From Collybiopsis luxurians FD-317 M1 (lineage: Eukaryota; Basidiomycota; Agaricomycetes; Agaricales; Omphalotaceae), in NCBI GenBank assembly GCA_000827265.1, contig KN834806.1, positions 127,770 through 191,769 of the forward strand: a stretch of 64,000 nt of DNA, given 5' to 3'. The notes under the pieces were generated by a model. That model was not told the origin of the DNA. It made no database searches and saw nothing but the letters and a program-made list of their open reading frames with translations. This document shows positions 44,337 through 55,940 of the stretch, one piece after another (within the stretch, counting starts at the first letter, position 1; the number at the start of each line of letters is the position of its first letter). The position numbers and the translations under genes were made by a program.

Positions 44337-47300
44337 ATGTTTTTGTTCAAGAAAGCCAAGAAAGGATTCAATAATTTGAGGCATCACAGAGGCAATGTTA
44401 ATGCAGCTGGAAGTACACCTGAACTGCGTAACATTGCACAGGATTCCCATGTTCCCAGAAACTCGAAGTCAGATGTTTCTGCAATGTCTGTTCCAATTCA
44501 AATGAACATACAGGGGAATCCAGTTTTTCATAGGAGCCAACTGGCAACTGAAGGGCAGGTTCCTCAAGAGTCTTCTATTCAGCACCAAGCTTTGCAAACT
44601 GCTGGTGCTGTTGCGGAAACAGGGATCAAGATTCTGAAGGAGCTTTCTGATATCATTCCTGTAGCGGGTCAAGGATTGGGTATAGCACTTGGAGTAGTTT
44701 CCGAGTGTATTCAGATCTACCATGCAAGTATCCCTATGCAATAATTTCGCTGTCAGTTTTTACTGATATATATTTTGACCTATAAAGCAAGTAACAGACA
44801 ACAAGGAACAATTCAACAAACTGAGTGAAGAGTTATCTACCAAGCTTGCAGAAGTCAAGCAATATATGCAGCAGAGTAGATCTACTGAAATGGATCAAGT
44901 TTTCCAAACCTTGGCCAAGTATGGATTTAGTTTCACCTTTGAAGGATATTCAACTTATAGTTATTTACAGGAAGTTGGGAAGAATTAGTAGCAAGGCTTC
45001 ACCTCAGCAGAACAAAAATTGGCTGGCTCAAGTTCTGGAGAAGACAGATAAAATTGTTTCTGCGGATAAGATTTCTCAAGAAATCACAAGCTATTTCGAG
45101 GACATCAAAAATGCATTTGATGCTTGTCAGGTATGGATTAGAACTCATATGGCTCTCCATAAAAGTTTTAAGGTTGTGCAATCTGCAGAGAAAGGTTTTA
45201 TTCCGCATTGAAAGAAACACAAGTGATATCAGTCAGGTAGGTACAGGAATATGTTTGAATTTTAGGAAATTGAAAAAGGACAGGATATCTATTTGAAAAA
45301 TCTGAACCCTTCCAAAGAAGCTTTCTATGACTATCAGGTGGGAAGGCCAGCATGTACCCCTGAAACAAGGGTTGAAATTCTGGAAAAGATCATGAAGTGG
45401 GCCAATACCACTTCAGAGGATCAAGTGTATTGGATAGGTGGCATGGCTGGAACAGGAAAGAGCACCATTGCAAAATCATTATGTGATGCATTTGAGAAAG
45501 AAAATCTTGCCGGTGCATTCTTTTGTTCCAGACAACTTGAAGCTTGTCGGGACCATACAAGAATCATTCCAACCATTGCTTATCAGCTTGCAAAATATTC
45601 TCAAACATTTGCTGAAGCTCTTACAAAGGAGCTAGAAAAGGATTGAGATCTTGCTGATAAAGACATTAAAAAACAAATGGATCTGCTTCTAAAGAAGCCC
45701 TGGGAGGTTACTGCCCATAAATTGACTGCAGTGGATGCTATAGTAATCATTGATGCTTTGGATGAATGTGCAGATATCAAACTATTGCTGGAGCCTTTGC
45801 TCAAAGCTATTCAGAATGATAGTTTGCTAGGGCTAAAATTTGTATTTACAAGCCGCCCAGACCAGCCTGTATATGAACATCTGATGAAGGCTGCTTATGA
45901 TTCTAAAGTATTTCTGCATGAAGTAGAAAAGGACTTAGTGGAAAGTGACATTTCCAAGTTCCTCTCTGAAAAATGGGAAGATCATGGCCTTGTTACACAA
46001 GAACACATTTTGCAGTTGACCGCAATATCTGGGAAGCTATTTATATTTGCAGCAACTATTGTAAAATGGATCACTGAAAGTGATCTAGTTGGAGAAGAGC
46101 GGCTGAAAGAAATTCTGAATTTGCAGTATGTTCCAGATATAAGCCACAAATTGGATGACTTATATAATGTTATCATTGACAAGGCTATAGCGAAAGTGTC
46201 AAATAAGGAGAGACTATGGATTGTGAGGGTGCTGTATTCCATAATCACTGTTAGAAATCCAATGCCTAGTGAGGTGATTGCTCAATTGACAGAGACAACC
46301 TGTCAGCAAGTGGATCGGCTCATTGCTGCTTTAGGATCAGTCCTATATGTAGGAAAATCAGATGAGGCTATCCATGTCTTTCATGCTTCATTCTCAGACT
46401 TCTTATTGAAAGAGAAGCCAGGAGAACAGGACAAAGACTTGCAATGCAATTCATTGAATCAACACACCTTTCTAAGCCAGGCATGTTTCAATATCATGGA
46501 AAAGGAGCTAAGATTTAATATGCTCAGCCTTCCATCCTCATTTTTGAAAGATCAGGAAATTGAAAATATTGAATCAGATGTGAATAACAAGATCCAGCAG
46601 GGCCTTGTGTATGCCTGCAAAAGCTGGGGATATCACTTGGAGAAATCAACAAAGGATGTAAAAGTTGCAGCCATGGAGCAGTTTTTGAAAGAAAAGGTCT
46701 TTTACTGGATTGAAGCAATGAGTCTTTTATGTTTAGCAAGCCATAAAGAAAGCATTAGGGAGGATACACTGGTCCAATGTGGGGATATTCTTGAATCTGT
46801 TGAAAAGGTATGAATAAAGGCACAATTGTAACACAAGGCAAAAATGGACTGACAAATTTGTAGAATTCAGATCTTCCAGAGGAATTGCAGGACAATATTA
46901 ACAATGTGAAGGCAGCAGTAGATACATTCCTACTTAGCCCTGTGAATAGTATGACACCACACTGGTACCTAAGTATCTTACCATTTTGGAAGAGAGACAT
47001 TGCTGGAGCCCAACAGGGGCAGAAAATGGGAATGATTGTAAAAAGAAAGACAGAACAACAATATCTTGCTGGTTGGAACACAGGGTCAGAAGTTTATGGG
47101 TTGGATATCTCTAAAGATGGAACTAAAATTGTAATTGGCAGTAAAGATACCACTGGCAGGATTTGGAATGCAAAAACTGGGAGTCCTATTGGAGAGCCTC
47201 TTCAAGGCCACACTGATTCAGTGCAGTCAGTGGCATTTTCTCCAGATGGAAAGAGAATTGTATCTGGTTCTGGNNNNNNNNNNNNNNNNNNNNNNNNNNN

Positions 47301-48488
47301 NNNNNNNNNNNNNNNNNNNNNNNNNNNNNNNNNNNNNNNNNNNNNNNNNNNNNNNNNNNNNNNNNNNNNNNNNNNNNNNNNNNNNNNNNNNNNNNNNNNN
47401 NNNNNNNNNNNNNNNNNNNATCTGCCAGAGGAATTGCAGGACAATATTAACAATTTGAAGACAGCTACAGAGACATTCCTCCTGAGCCCTGTGAATGATA
47501 TGACACCACACTGGTACCTAAGTATCTTACCATTTTGGAAGAGAGAGATTGCTGGAGCACAGCAGGGCAGAACATGGGGATGATTGTAAAAATCCAGACA
47601 GAAAAACAAACCTTGGTAGTTGGAACACAGGGTCAGAAGTTTANGGGTTGGATATCTCTAAAGATGGAACTAAATTGTAATTGGCAGTAAAGATACCACT
47701 GGCAGGATTTGGAATGCAAAAACTGGGAGTCCTATTGGAGAGCCTCTTCGAGGCCACACTGATTGGGTGCGGTCAGTGGCATTTTCTCCAGATGGAAAGA
47801 GAATTGTATCTGGTTCTGATGACAAGACAGTCAGAATCTGGAATGCAGAGACTGGAACTCCCATTGGGGAGCCTCTTCAAGGCCACACTCATTGGGTGGA
47901 GTCAGTGGCATTTTCTCCAGATGGAAAGAGAATTGTATCTGGTTCTGATGACAAGACAGTCAGGATCTGGAATGCAGAAACTGGAGATCTCATTGAGAGG
48001 TCTCCTCAAAGCCCCACTGGCACTTTTGAATCCATCAATTTTATCCCAGATGGAATCCTGACTGTGCCTAATAACTATACTTCAGGGGTCTTCAGTTCTC
48101 AAACTGAATTTAATGGGGTAACACTCTTCTTCTGTCCATTTTTACTGATCACTAACTTCTTTATCTTTTTTATCAATTAGAATCAAATTTTTAACTCCTG
48201 GACCTCCAACTTGTACTCTACCCTTGGACATAGTAAGTTTTTGTTTTCATTGTATTTTTGTTCTGATGGATTGATTGTGATTTAGGCTTAGGATGGAAAA
48301 TGACTTATGATGGATGGGTTTTTTTTCCCCATGTGAACCATGGTATTGTCTGGATCCCTGAGCAGTACCGGACAAATCTGGTTGCTGATGAAACACTGGT
48401 TATCATTTCTGTTGATGGTTACAATCACATTTCTTTTGTCAACTGTGTATATGGAGAGGATTGGCATAAATGCTGGTCTGCCAAATAA
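44337..48488 (+). pseudogene. NACHT-WD40 (NLR-like, NWD family) gene, unit 3, one stop in NACHT
   Basis: The most complete receptor copy. Exon 1 (44337-~44732) encodes MFLFKKAKKGFNN and a helical domain ending ALGVVSECIQIYHA. Small exons follow (FSELSEEL-type helix; QQNKNWLAQVLEKTDKIVS). The large exon carries Walker A (GGMAGTGKSTIA, ~45438), Walker B (IVIIDALDEC, ~45742), FTSRPDQPV and HASFSDFLL, but TGA at 45644-45646 replaces the CGA of unit 2. A linker exon (from ~46871) leads to WD40 repeats with SVAFSPDGKRIVSGS and DDKTVRIWNAETG, about 42 residues each and almost identical. The C-terminal exons give NQIFNSWTSNLYSTLGHS and the tail GIVWIPEQY...WHKCWSAK, with stop at 48486. A sequence gap lies inside the repeats. 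Role by family: cytosolic non-self sensing. Confidence 0.8.
47274..47419. other. Assembly gap (146 N) inside the WD40 region
   Basis: Directly after the gap the linker exon already seen at 46871 starts again (atctgccagaggaattgcag). Within the next ~300 bp there are single-base losses in homopolymers (cagcagggcag, aaacaaacc, actaaattg) and one lone N at 47644. This looks like a low-quality contig end or a misjoined repeat rather than a true second linker. Confidence 0.8.
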
Positions 48489-49480
48489 CTCTTCATCCCA
48501 ATACTGCTGTCTAATTTGCTTGTTTGCTCTTTAAAAACCAATATTACCTGCATTTTCCCATCTGTCCCCTTGGCACTTTCTTTGTATTAGCCCACATCTC
48601 TGGCTGGCAGTAGTGATAGTGAACTTGTATCTTGCCTTTTCTTAATTGTCTCTTGAATATGCCCCCAGCAGCAAAAATAATGACACCTGGGAAGTTTCTC
48701 ACACACACATATAATTTTGTCTCTGCCAAAATGTCAGTAATATATTACTCTGTGAATACTCAATGGTTCTTTATCAGACTTTCACTGTACATAGGTGACA
48801 CTTCAATGGTCCAGAATCTAATTTTTGGGGTGGGTTCAGAGACATAAATGAGCTGCCAGGTTTTCACTAGTGAAGGACTTCCAATTCACATGTGGGCACT
48901 TATTTAATTTCAAGAGTGCAAATTGTAAAACTGTTTTAGAACTATTTCCTTGACTATCAATTATGGTGTCTAGGATATTTTTGTGCATCTCTAGGGTACA
49001 CTGTACTAAAATTTTTGTATCCTAAAACTGAGCCCTTCTTGCTCAAAAAATCAAGAAAGTAGAGCTTCTACCTTAACTGTCACAGTAAAATGGAACAAGA
49101 AAGAACAATAGTGAGACTTAGCATTGGAAAGAAGATAAAGCATTAATGTCAAGCCAATTGTTGATGAGACCTATTTTAGAAAGAGTTCAAAAATATAAGG
49201 CCAATAGAAAGCAGTTATCCATACTTTCAGTCCAGATTTGCACATAAGCTCCCACTAATGAGTTTCATCTGCATCCATGTGGCTTCTGTTTGTGACTCAT
49301 GTATTGGTAATGACTCCTGGATTTCTTCCTCATCACTACCATCCCCTTTCTCCTGAGTAATGTCTTTCCCTTGACTGTCTTGAGCTAGATTTTTGCTGGT
49401 GGTGGTTTGAAGTAGGGTAAAAGACTGAAGAGTGACTGTGGAAAACTTCCTTGTACTTACCTTCATTCACTTGCAATGTA

Positions 49481-49488
49481 ACTCAGAC
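49481..49488. repeat. Target-site duplication of the hAT-type MITE, left copy
   Basis: actcagac, repeated exactly at 50246-50253. Unit 1 has the single uninterrupted copy (gta-actcagac-tgctg, about 1237-1250). Confidence 0.9.
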
Positions 49489-50245
49489 TAGTGTTGCCAC
49501 GGCTCGCAAATAAGCTGGCTGATAGCCAGAGCCAATCAGGGGCTGGAGCCGAGCTGGTCAGCCAGCGGGTGCCCTCATGTGAGCCAGCTTCCCATGGCTC
49601 CAAGCTGAATGTCGCGGCTTGGAGCTGGCTCACAGTCAGCTCCTACCAGCTCGACTGTCAATCACCTTACAATCATCCAGAAATTCACTTCAGATCTCAC
49701 ATTTCATCTTTTGATTCACTGAAGACCCTTTCTTGCAGTAGCCTTTGCTTCTACTGAAAACTGCATGGATATTTAATATGTGTATCAAAGTACTTTCCTG
49801 CAAAAAATACAACTACAACTTTTAATCAACTTGCATTTTGAGACTGCATTCAAATTACAGGCCAATTTGTGAGAATTTTGCCACGTCACTACAGTATCCA
49901 AACACTGTTGCATGTCACTACACTGTGCCATGTCACTCACATCATTACATCAGGCAACATAACTACATTGGTCCACAGCATCCGCTAAATGCTCATTTGA
50001 GGCTTAGCACCCTGTACTTTTTGTTCACTTGCACCCTTATTGTATTCCACAATCATTGTAGAAGTATTCTATATTGATTTTGAAGGGCTTTTTGCATCTG
50101 GCTACCCAGCTTGAAGTTGGCTTGACTCCAGCTCAAGTCAGCTAAAGCTTTTTCAAGTTGGCTCATTCCGGCTATTGAGCCGGCTGAGCATGAGAGCTGT
50201 GGCTAGGTGAGTCGACTTGCGGCTAGCTGAGCCGCGGCAACACTA
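49489..50245. mobile_element. hAT-type MITE, 757 bp
   Basis: The terminal inverted repeat tagtgttgccacggctc pairs with gagccgcggcaacacta, and the target duplication is 8 bp (actcagac). TAG-type ends with 8 bp duplicated are the hAT signature. Both subterminal zones are crowded with agctggct/agccagct-like words in both orientations, likely transposase binding sites. No transposase ORF is present. The ends keep their CpGs (cacggctcg, gccgcgg) although the surrounding gene has few, which suggests a recent insertion. Confidence 0.88.
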
Positions 50246-50999
50246 ACTCAGACTGCTGCTCACAGAAAGGGCTAACCTTGCATTTTGTGGCCTTAGTCTT
50301 TCCCTCTGAATGTGTATCAAATGTAACACAAAGAGGAAAGGCAGCAGATTAAGTTACTTTTTGGAATCAGAGTTTCATTGCTTTCAGAGTTGTAGAAGTC
50401 CAGTTGGTCTGCATCTTTAAGACCATCTGGCTGTAACAAGTCGGCAGTGGGACCTATCATACAAACTCGCTGAGCAATACTAAGTAATTTCTGGAGTGTA
50501 TACTCACCATCAGGCTCTGAAACCTTTGGAAGTTGATTGACAACTTTGATACAATGGCACCCTTCAACTATTAAGCTCTTGTCAACTGGGTCTCCAGACG
50601 AACCCATGGAAAGAGATGGGGGGATATGAAAGTGCACAGAAAGTTCATGGCTTAAAAGGTGGCCTTTCATTGTGAGGTACAACTTCACAGCAGAGCTTGG
50701 ATTTGCACTGTCAACAGTAAGTCCTGAGATGTCACAGTCCTGCTGGGCACTCTTTTTTATCTGTAAATGAGTACTATGGGACTGCTACTAGCATATTTGC
50801 AGATGAGGGAGTAGCTGAAATAAGTAGTACTACAGGTAGTCGCAGGTGTGCATGTTGACAACTAGTTTGATTATATACTTACTGACCAGAGAGGTGGCAA
50901 ATGATGAGGCACATTTGCCATTGACAGCTTTGACAACTGATATGTATGAGAATCCATATGTATAATTGCCAGGTTCAGCTGTGGCCAGACTGTGGCTGA

Positions 51000-51175
51000 G
51001 CACATTGGCAGTTCAAGGTTCACCAGGTTTGGATCCTTTTGGACCTTGAACCCAGGTTCTCCTGCAGCCTGAACCCAGAACTGATCCTGCAGGTTTAGTC
51101 CACCCAAATTCCTGAACTGAGACTGAACCAGAGGTCCAGGTCCAGGTTCACAGACTGGACTGCAGCACAGCCCTA
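51000..51175. repeat. GGTTC/GAACC-rich block, unit 3 copy
   Basis: Counterpart of 1990-2165, with the same inverted short words. It lies at the 5-prime side of gene M. Confidence 0.35.
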
Positions 51176-51566
51176 TATGTACAAGGGTCAACAATAAGAG
51201 AGAAAGAACAATAAGAGAGTGAAACAATTATAGTGCAAGAGTGAGAATGTGAAGAGCATACTGTATGGTTGTAGTAGAAAAGACAATATCTGGGTGACAG
51301 GTGCAAGAAGGGGACTAGGAATCACTTTAGTAAAAGAACAATAACAAATAGAATGAAAAGACAATAGTGTTAACAAAACTGTAAAGTACATGTTATCATA
51401 CTTTCAAAATTTTTGAATGTTGCATTTGCAGTTCAAGAGTTCCATGATGAGCTTGTAAGTTGATACATTTTAAGTGCCATTATGTATTTGATTTTAGCTG
51501 AATTCAGACCCTTGCATTATGCATTATGAATTTTAAAAAATGCAAATTCACAGTGTTGCATTACCC
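51176..51566. other. Spacer, no gene seen
   Basis: Nearly identical to 2160-2548 of unit 1. Minus-strand ORFs here are short, leucine/serine-rich and without support. It contains an atgcattatgcattatg-like AT-rich patch near 51515. Confidence 0.4.
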
Positions 51567-53407
51567 ATTATGTGAAGTTATGGTCATGATAGTGTAGTAC
51601 ACTAATCTATCAACTGGGGATTTATCTACTCATTAATGGCACACTGTACAGTGATGGTGATCACTGAGATTAGCTATAACTTATAAGTTATACATATTTC
51701 TCCCTCAACCTCTGGTTTGCTTTTATCTTAGCTCATAAGCTCCGAATGTAACTGTTGAGGAACATAGATTGTCCGGCTGCTCCGCAGTTATGTTAGCTGC
51801 TGTTTCACTAGTTTGCCTCTATTGACTCATTCTACTTATTTACCTTATATATGTAGTAGTTCAATACTGTAGTTCAATTGATTGTTCTGCCCCTTCCATT
51901 GAGATCCCTGCTTGTTGTCCAACAGTAACTAAGGAGCTCAAGACAGTTTTGTAGCATGTATTGAACCATAAACAACGTAGTATGGTGTTCTAATACCATG
52001 CGGTATTTGAAACAAGAGTCCCAAAGTTTAGGCTTAGTAGTTATTACCGACAGAGTTCAATTCTAACTTGCCGGTAAGTATAGACATGGACCTGTTATAT
52101 GTAGAGACACGGTGGGTGATGACCAGCTATGGAAAGCAAGTTTTACCTTGTGCAGTATTGCCCAGCCTTGGGTTAAGGGTGAGGAGTTTTAGCTTGTACC
52201 GATCACACGTTCCGGGTCAGTCTGATTTATGGAAAATGCATAGTAACATAGTTGAGTTACAGTAAAAGCCAAGACTAAAAAAAAGAAAGAAAAAAAAAGA
52301 GAGTACCTAGGAATGTTTACTCGGAGTGAATTCTCTATTATCTTTGGTATTAGTAATTTTTCCGTGAACTTTCTAAGCGGCAACATGTTCCATTGTAGCA
52401 GTTGCGTTGATACAGGAGTCGAGTGGGTACTCTGCGTGTCGGCAGTCAATGTGGATGGATGGATAGGAGGAGGGATGGAGGGAATAAATTAAAGAATATC
52501 GAATCAAGACCGTTAGTTAAGATTCTCAACGTAACGCCGTTTGAGATTCTCGGGTTGCTCGGAGCTAAGGTTTTTTTCTTTCTTTTGTTTTTTGTTTTTT
52601 TGTTTTTTTTTTCCTGTTTTGCCTACTCTGCTCTACTCTACATTTCTTTTATCTACACCATTGAACCGATTCTCTCACAGAGCAGTTTTTGAATACCGTG
52701 CTCAAGAGCAACGCATAGCAGTGGTTGACCGATTTCGCGTCGGCAAGGGCCGACAGTAACCGTCGAAGCCGAATTCTTGCCGTGGTTCCGTTCCTGTAAT
52801 TGATGAGAGTGACGTCAAACAGAGACTCCACGTGCCCAGGCTTTCTGCGGTTCGGATGTACTTTACACTTTCACTCCATCGCTTGAAACGCTCGTACTCC
52901 ATTGATCCTTTGCGCTTTCGAAATTCAGCTGCGTATTGGCGCTTCGACCGCGAGGGAATTTGAAGGACGGGAAGAAGGGAAGAAGTCCAGTACTGCACGT
53001 ACTGAACGTACTGAACGTATCATTCAGGTACGTGCCGGGCACGGGCACGGTCCTTGCTGTACGTCCCAAATCCTCGTTCTTACGGTATCAGTATCATCTG
53101 ACCCGGATTAGATTGGTTTAGATTGGTGCAAAAAAAAAATCTGATGTTCCTTTTTGGCGATACCTAAAACGCCAGGTTTTTTCGAATCAAAGGCGGCGGT
53201 GGTTTTAGGCCAGATTTCATTTGCAATTTGCCCGTCGGTCAGTTAAACTTTGACCCCTTCTTCCGTCCTCATTTCCGTTTGCCTTATCGTTTAAAACGCC
53301 GTCGGGTTTTCTCCTTCATCTTTTCCTTCTCAAGGCCTAGGATTGGACCTTTTCAAGCCAACACGGAGTACCATATCTCTTGTCCGGTATCGACTTGGTT
53401 GAAGGAT
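51567..53407. repeat. Duplicated intergenic block upstream of the intact acyltransferase, unit 3
   Basis: Matches 2549-4387 and the split unit 2 block. A and T homopolymer tracts lie at about 52278-52300 and 52570-52612, and short tandem cgtactgaa repeats near 53000. From about 52.3 kb rightward CpG dinucleotides become frequent, in contrast to the other copies. It presumably contains the acyltransferase promoter; no clear TATA box is seen close to 53408. Confidence 0.65.
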
Positions 53408-55940
53408 ATGACTGTGGACACGGCGACGACTCCAATGACCACATCGGCGTCAACGAAACAACGGCAGGAAGAAGATTTCAGAGGATGGAGGTCACATAAT
53501 GGCAGGGATTACTTTCGGCCTTTAGGGGAGAGCGAGTATGCGTACTATATTCCTGCTTCGCGGAATGGGCTTGGAGATATGTACGTGGTCGAAATTCTGT
53601 TCATGTTTCTGTTTCTTAATTACGATTTGATAGGTTTCTACACGCATCATTCACAACCAAGTCAAAATCGATCATTATGGATCCATCGAGGATAGCTCTC
53701 TGTTGGGCCATCACTCGTTCTAGACACCCTCTGCTCATGTCCAAAGTTATTCGCGATCGCAATTTGAACATCTCACCGACATCCGAGGAGGAGCCATACT
53801 TCTGGTCAGTCTACTGTCAGTGTCATCTATGACGAACTGATATATTCGGCTCCTTAGGTTTTCGCCGCCAAAGGATGCCGTCAAAGAAGCTAATAGCTGC
53901 CTAGTGTTCGATAATATCCCAAAAGAAGGTGCGGAAACGGCAACGATCTACGCCTGCTTCAATTAACGGTCAATTATCAGAACTAATATCGAATTATCTG
54001 AACGGACCTCGAACGTTATCTGACGAACGCATGTCCTACCTTGTCATCTCAACATCCTCCCTTTCAACGGAGACCGACGATGCAGACGAAGGAGACTACG
54101 ACCTGCTGATGTGCGCCCCACATTTCATCGGCGATGGTGCTTCGTTACACCAGTGCACGCACGAGTTCATTACCCTACTCGCTTCTGCTCAGTCTTCACA
54201 AAACCTCAAGCAGAAACTGACGCAGCCTTTGAACTGGGTACGTGAACGTGCTAACGTATCGATAATTTAATTGGGTTGATCGTTCGCTCGCTTCTTAGGT
54301 CGATCTCCTCCCTCCCGCTCTAGAATCTCGATTATCCGTTCCCTCAAGCCGCCTCGCAAAAGCCGCAGCCAAGGTCAACTACCTTCAGAGTATGCATAAC
54401 GAAATCGTCAGTACCCTCCGTCCCTCCTTCACCCTTCCTCGAATTTCAATCTGAATCTTAATCCTATTCCTAATCTTCGTAATTCAGGGCGGCCACACCC
54501 TCCGACGCAACCAACTCGGCCCCCAAAAAACCGTCATGATCGAAAAATCCTTCTCCGAAGAACAAACCCTCAAAATCCTCGCAAAGTGTAAACAAAACGG
54601 AGTCACCGTCAACCACGCGCTCTTCGCGCTGTGTAATGTCGCATGGGGACAGTCGAATTTGAACTTTAAAGCTATCCGGGAGCCTTTGTAAGTTTCTTCT
54701 TTTGTTGTTATCTCTTCTTTCGAAGATTGGGGTGACCGCTTTTCTGACACGCGTCCTCCCCTCCCTCCCCTCCCACAGAATGATGTACACGGCACTTAAT
54801 CTCCGACCCTATCTCTCCCAGCACCCTTCAACGACCTACTGGTTCCTCGCCCTCACCTACTTCAACGTTGTCCTCCCTGCCTTTGTCCCTACCACCCTCG
54901 CTGCTTTTTGGATGAGGGTCAGGGATGTGAAGGAGCAGACCAGGAAGGTCGTCAAGAGTCCGTTTTTGACGTCACGGGCGATGAGGGGGGCGAGGGTTAG
55001 GGCGGAGAGGGTTAGGGGGGTGAGTGCCGGTACGAATGGGGGTCCGAGTGGTGGTAGTGGTGCAAGTGGTGGTGCGAGTGGCAAAAGTGAGGCAAAGTCA
55101 GCGACGGCGCAAATACGACCGTTGTTGGAATCGTCCTCGTCCGCGACGTCAACAGCTACTGCGTCATCTACGTTGTCTATATTGCCCGCATCGTCAATGA
55201 CCTCGGGTTCGTCCTCATCGTCGTCGTCGTCATCATCGGTGTCCTTCTCATCAGCGCGGTCGGCATCGTTCCCTATGTCGGATAAGGGGAAGGGAAAGGG
55301 CAGCACTGATAATATACCCCTGCCCGCATCTATAAACGACGTTGTCGTTGTTCGGGATGATGGGAATGGGGATGGGAAGGGGAAACGGGTGTTGTTACCT
55401 CCTGCGCCAAGTGCGGCGTTGTTTGGGTTGTCGTTGATTGGGAATTTGGATTTGGTTTATAGGCAGGAGGAGTATGTTGCGGTTGGTTCTGGGTCGGAGG
55501 GGGAGGGTGAGGGGTTGGGGTCGTCGGCGGCAGGAGTGGTGGTGGTAGGAAAGGAAGGGGGAGAGGGGACCGGGTCACAGTCACAATCACAGTCGCAATC
55601 GCAATCACAACCACAACCACAACCACCGTCGTCAATCCTGAACGACGTACCCCATTCCCAACCTCCATCCGCACCCGCACCCTCACCCGCTCTCAACACC
55701 ACCAACACCACCATCACCACGCCCCCCACCAACCAAACGATCACCATCCACACCGTCACCACCGCGAGCCGCCAAAAACCCGGCGGGTTCCTCCTCCTCG
55801 AACACACGTTCGGCAAAAAGCTCTGGTTGCATTTGTGCTGGGACGAGAATGGGTTCGAGGAGGGGCATGTGGAGAGTTTTTGGGAGTGTTTGGAGGATGC
55901 GGTAGAGGAGTTGGTTATTGGTGATGGGGGAGATGAGTAG
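53408..55940 (+). CDS. HxxxD-motif acyltransferase (alcohol acetyltransferase / condensation-fold type), intact
   Basis: Seven exons, all with GT-AG introns that keep frame: 53408-53580, 53634-53804, 53858-53928, 53981-54237, 54299-54406, 54488-54687, 54779-55940; 713 residues. The N-terminal half contains the catalytic HFIGDG (His186, Asp190), where the histidine would deprotonate the acceptor hydroxyl in chloramphenicol-acetyltransferase-like folds. Then come the conserved VNHALFALCNVAWG (exon 6) and LALTYFNVVLPAFVP (exon 7). The C-terminal patch is FGKKLWLHLCWDENGFEEGH. Residues about 412-529 and 559-655 are long Ser/Gly/Thr/Pro/Gln-rich inserts (SSSSSSSSSVS, a QSQS/QPQP run) around a conserved ALFGLSLIGNLDLVY. 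No signal peptide is seen; it is probably cytosolic. Substrate unknown. ATG 53408 fits the unit 2 copy. The only uninterrupted member of the array. Confidence 0.78.

Larger units (their letters stand above)
49227..51000 (-). pseudogene. Gene M, unit 3 copy: unrecognised multi-exon gene, split by a MITE
   Basis: Minus-strand exons, from the 5-prime side: ~50980-50883 (NYTYGFSYISVVKAVNGKC, GTAAGT donor); 50760-50508 (KKSAQQDCDISGLTVDSANP, LYLTMKGHLLSHELSVHFHI, VEGCHCIKVVNQLPK, GTGAGT donor); ~50469-50360 (VCMIGPTADLLQPDGLKDAD). A Cys-containing stretch near 50270 follows (KVSPFCEQQSELHCK). A hAT-type MITE then interrupts, followed by 49466-49227 (DITQEKGDGSDEEEIQESLP, acidic). No known domain is seen and the first exon is not identified. 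It is convergent with the NLR gene and conserved next to it, so a partner role is possible but unproven. Whether the MITE is spliced out or destroys the gene cannot be told. Confidence 0.45.

Noticed and set aside
47420..47760. Genuine second linker exon in the unit 3 NLR
   Set aside because: It follows a run of N and carries several homopolymer losses and an isolated N, so it is better explained as a contig-end artefact.
54857..55686. Long minus-strand ORFs over the acyltransferase last exon
   Set aside because: Shadows of the Ser/Gly-rich inserts (poly-Asp and poly-Val readings); the plus-strand splicing model is consistent throughout.
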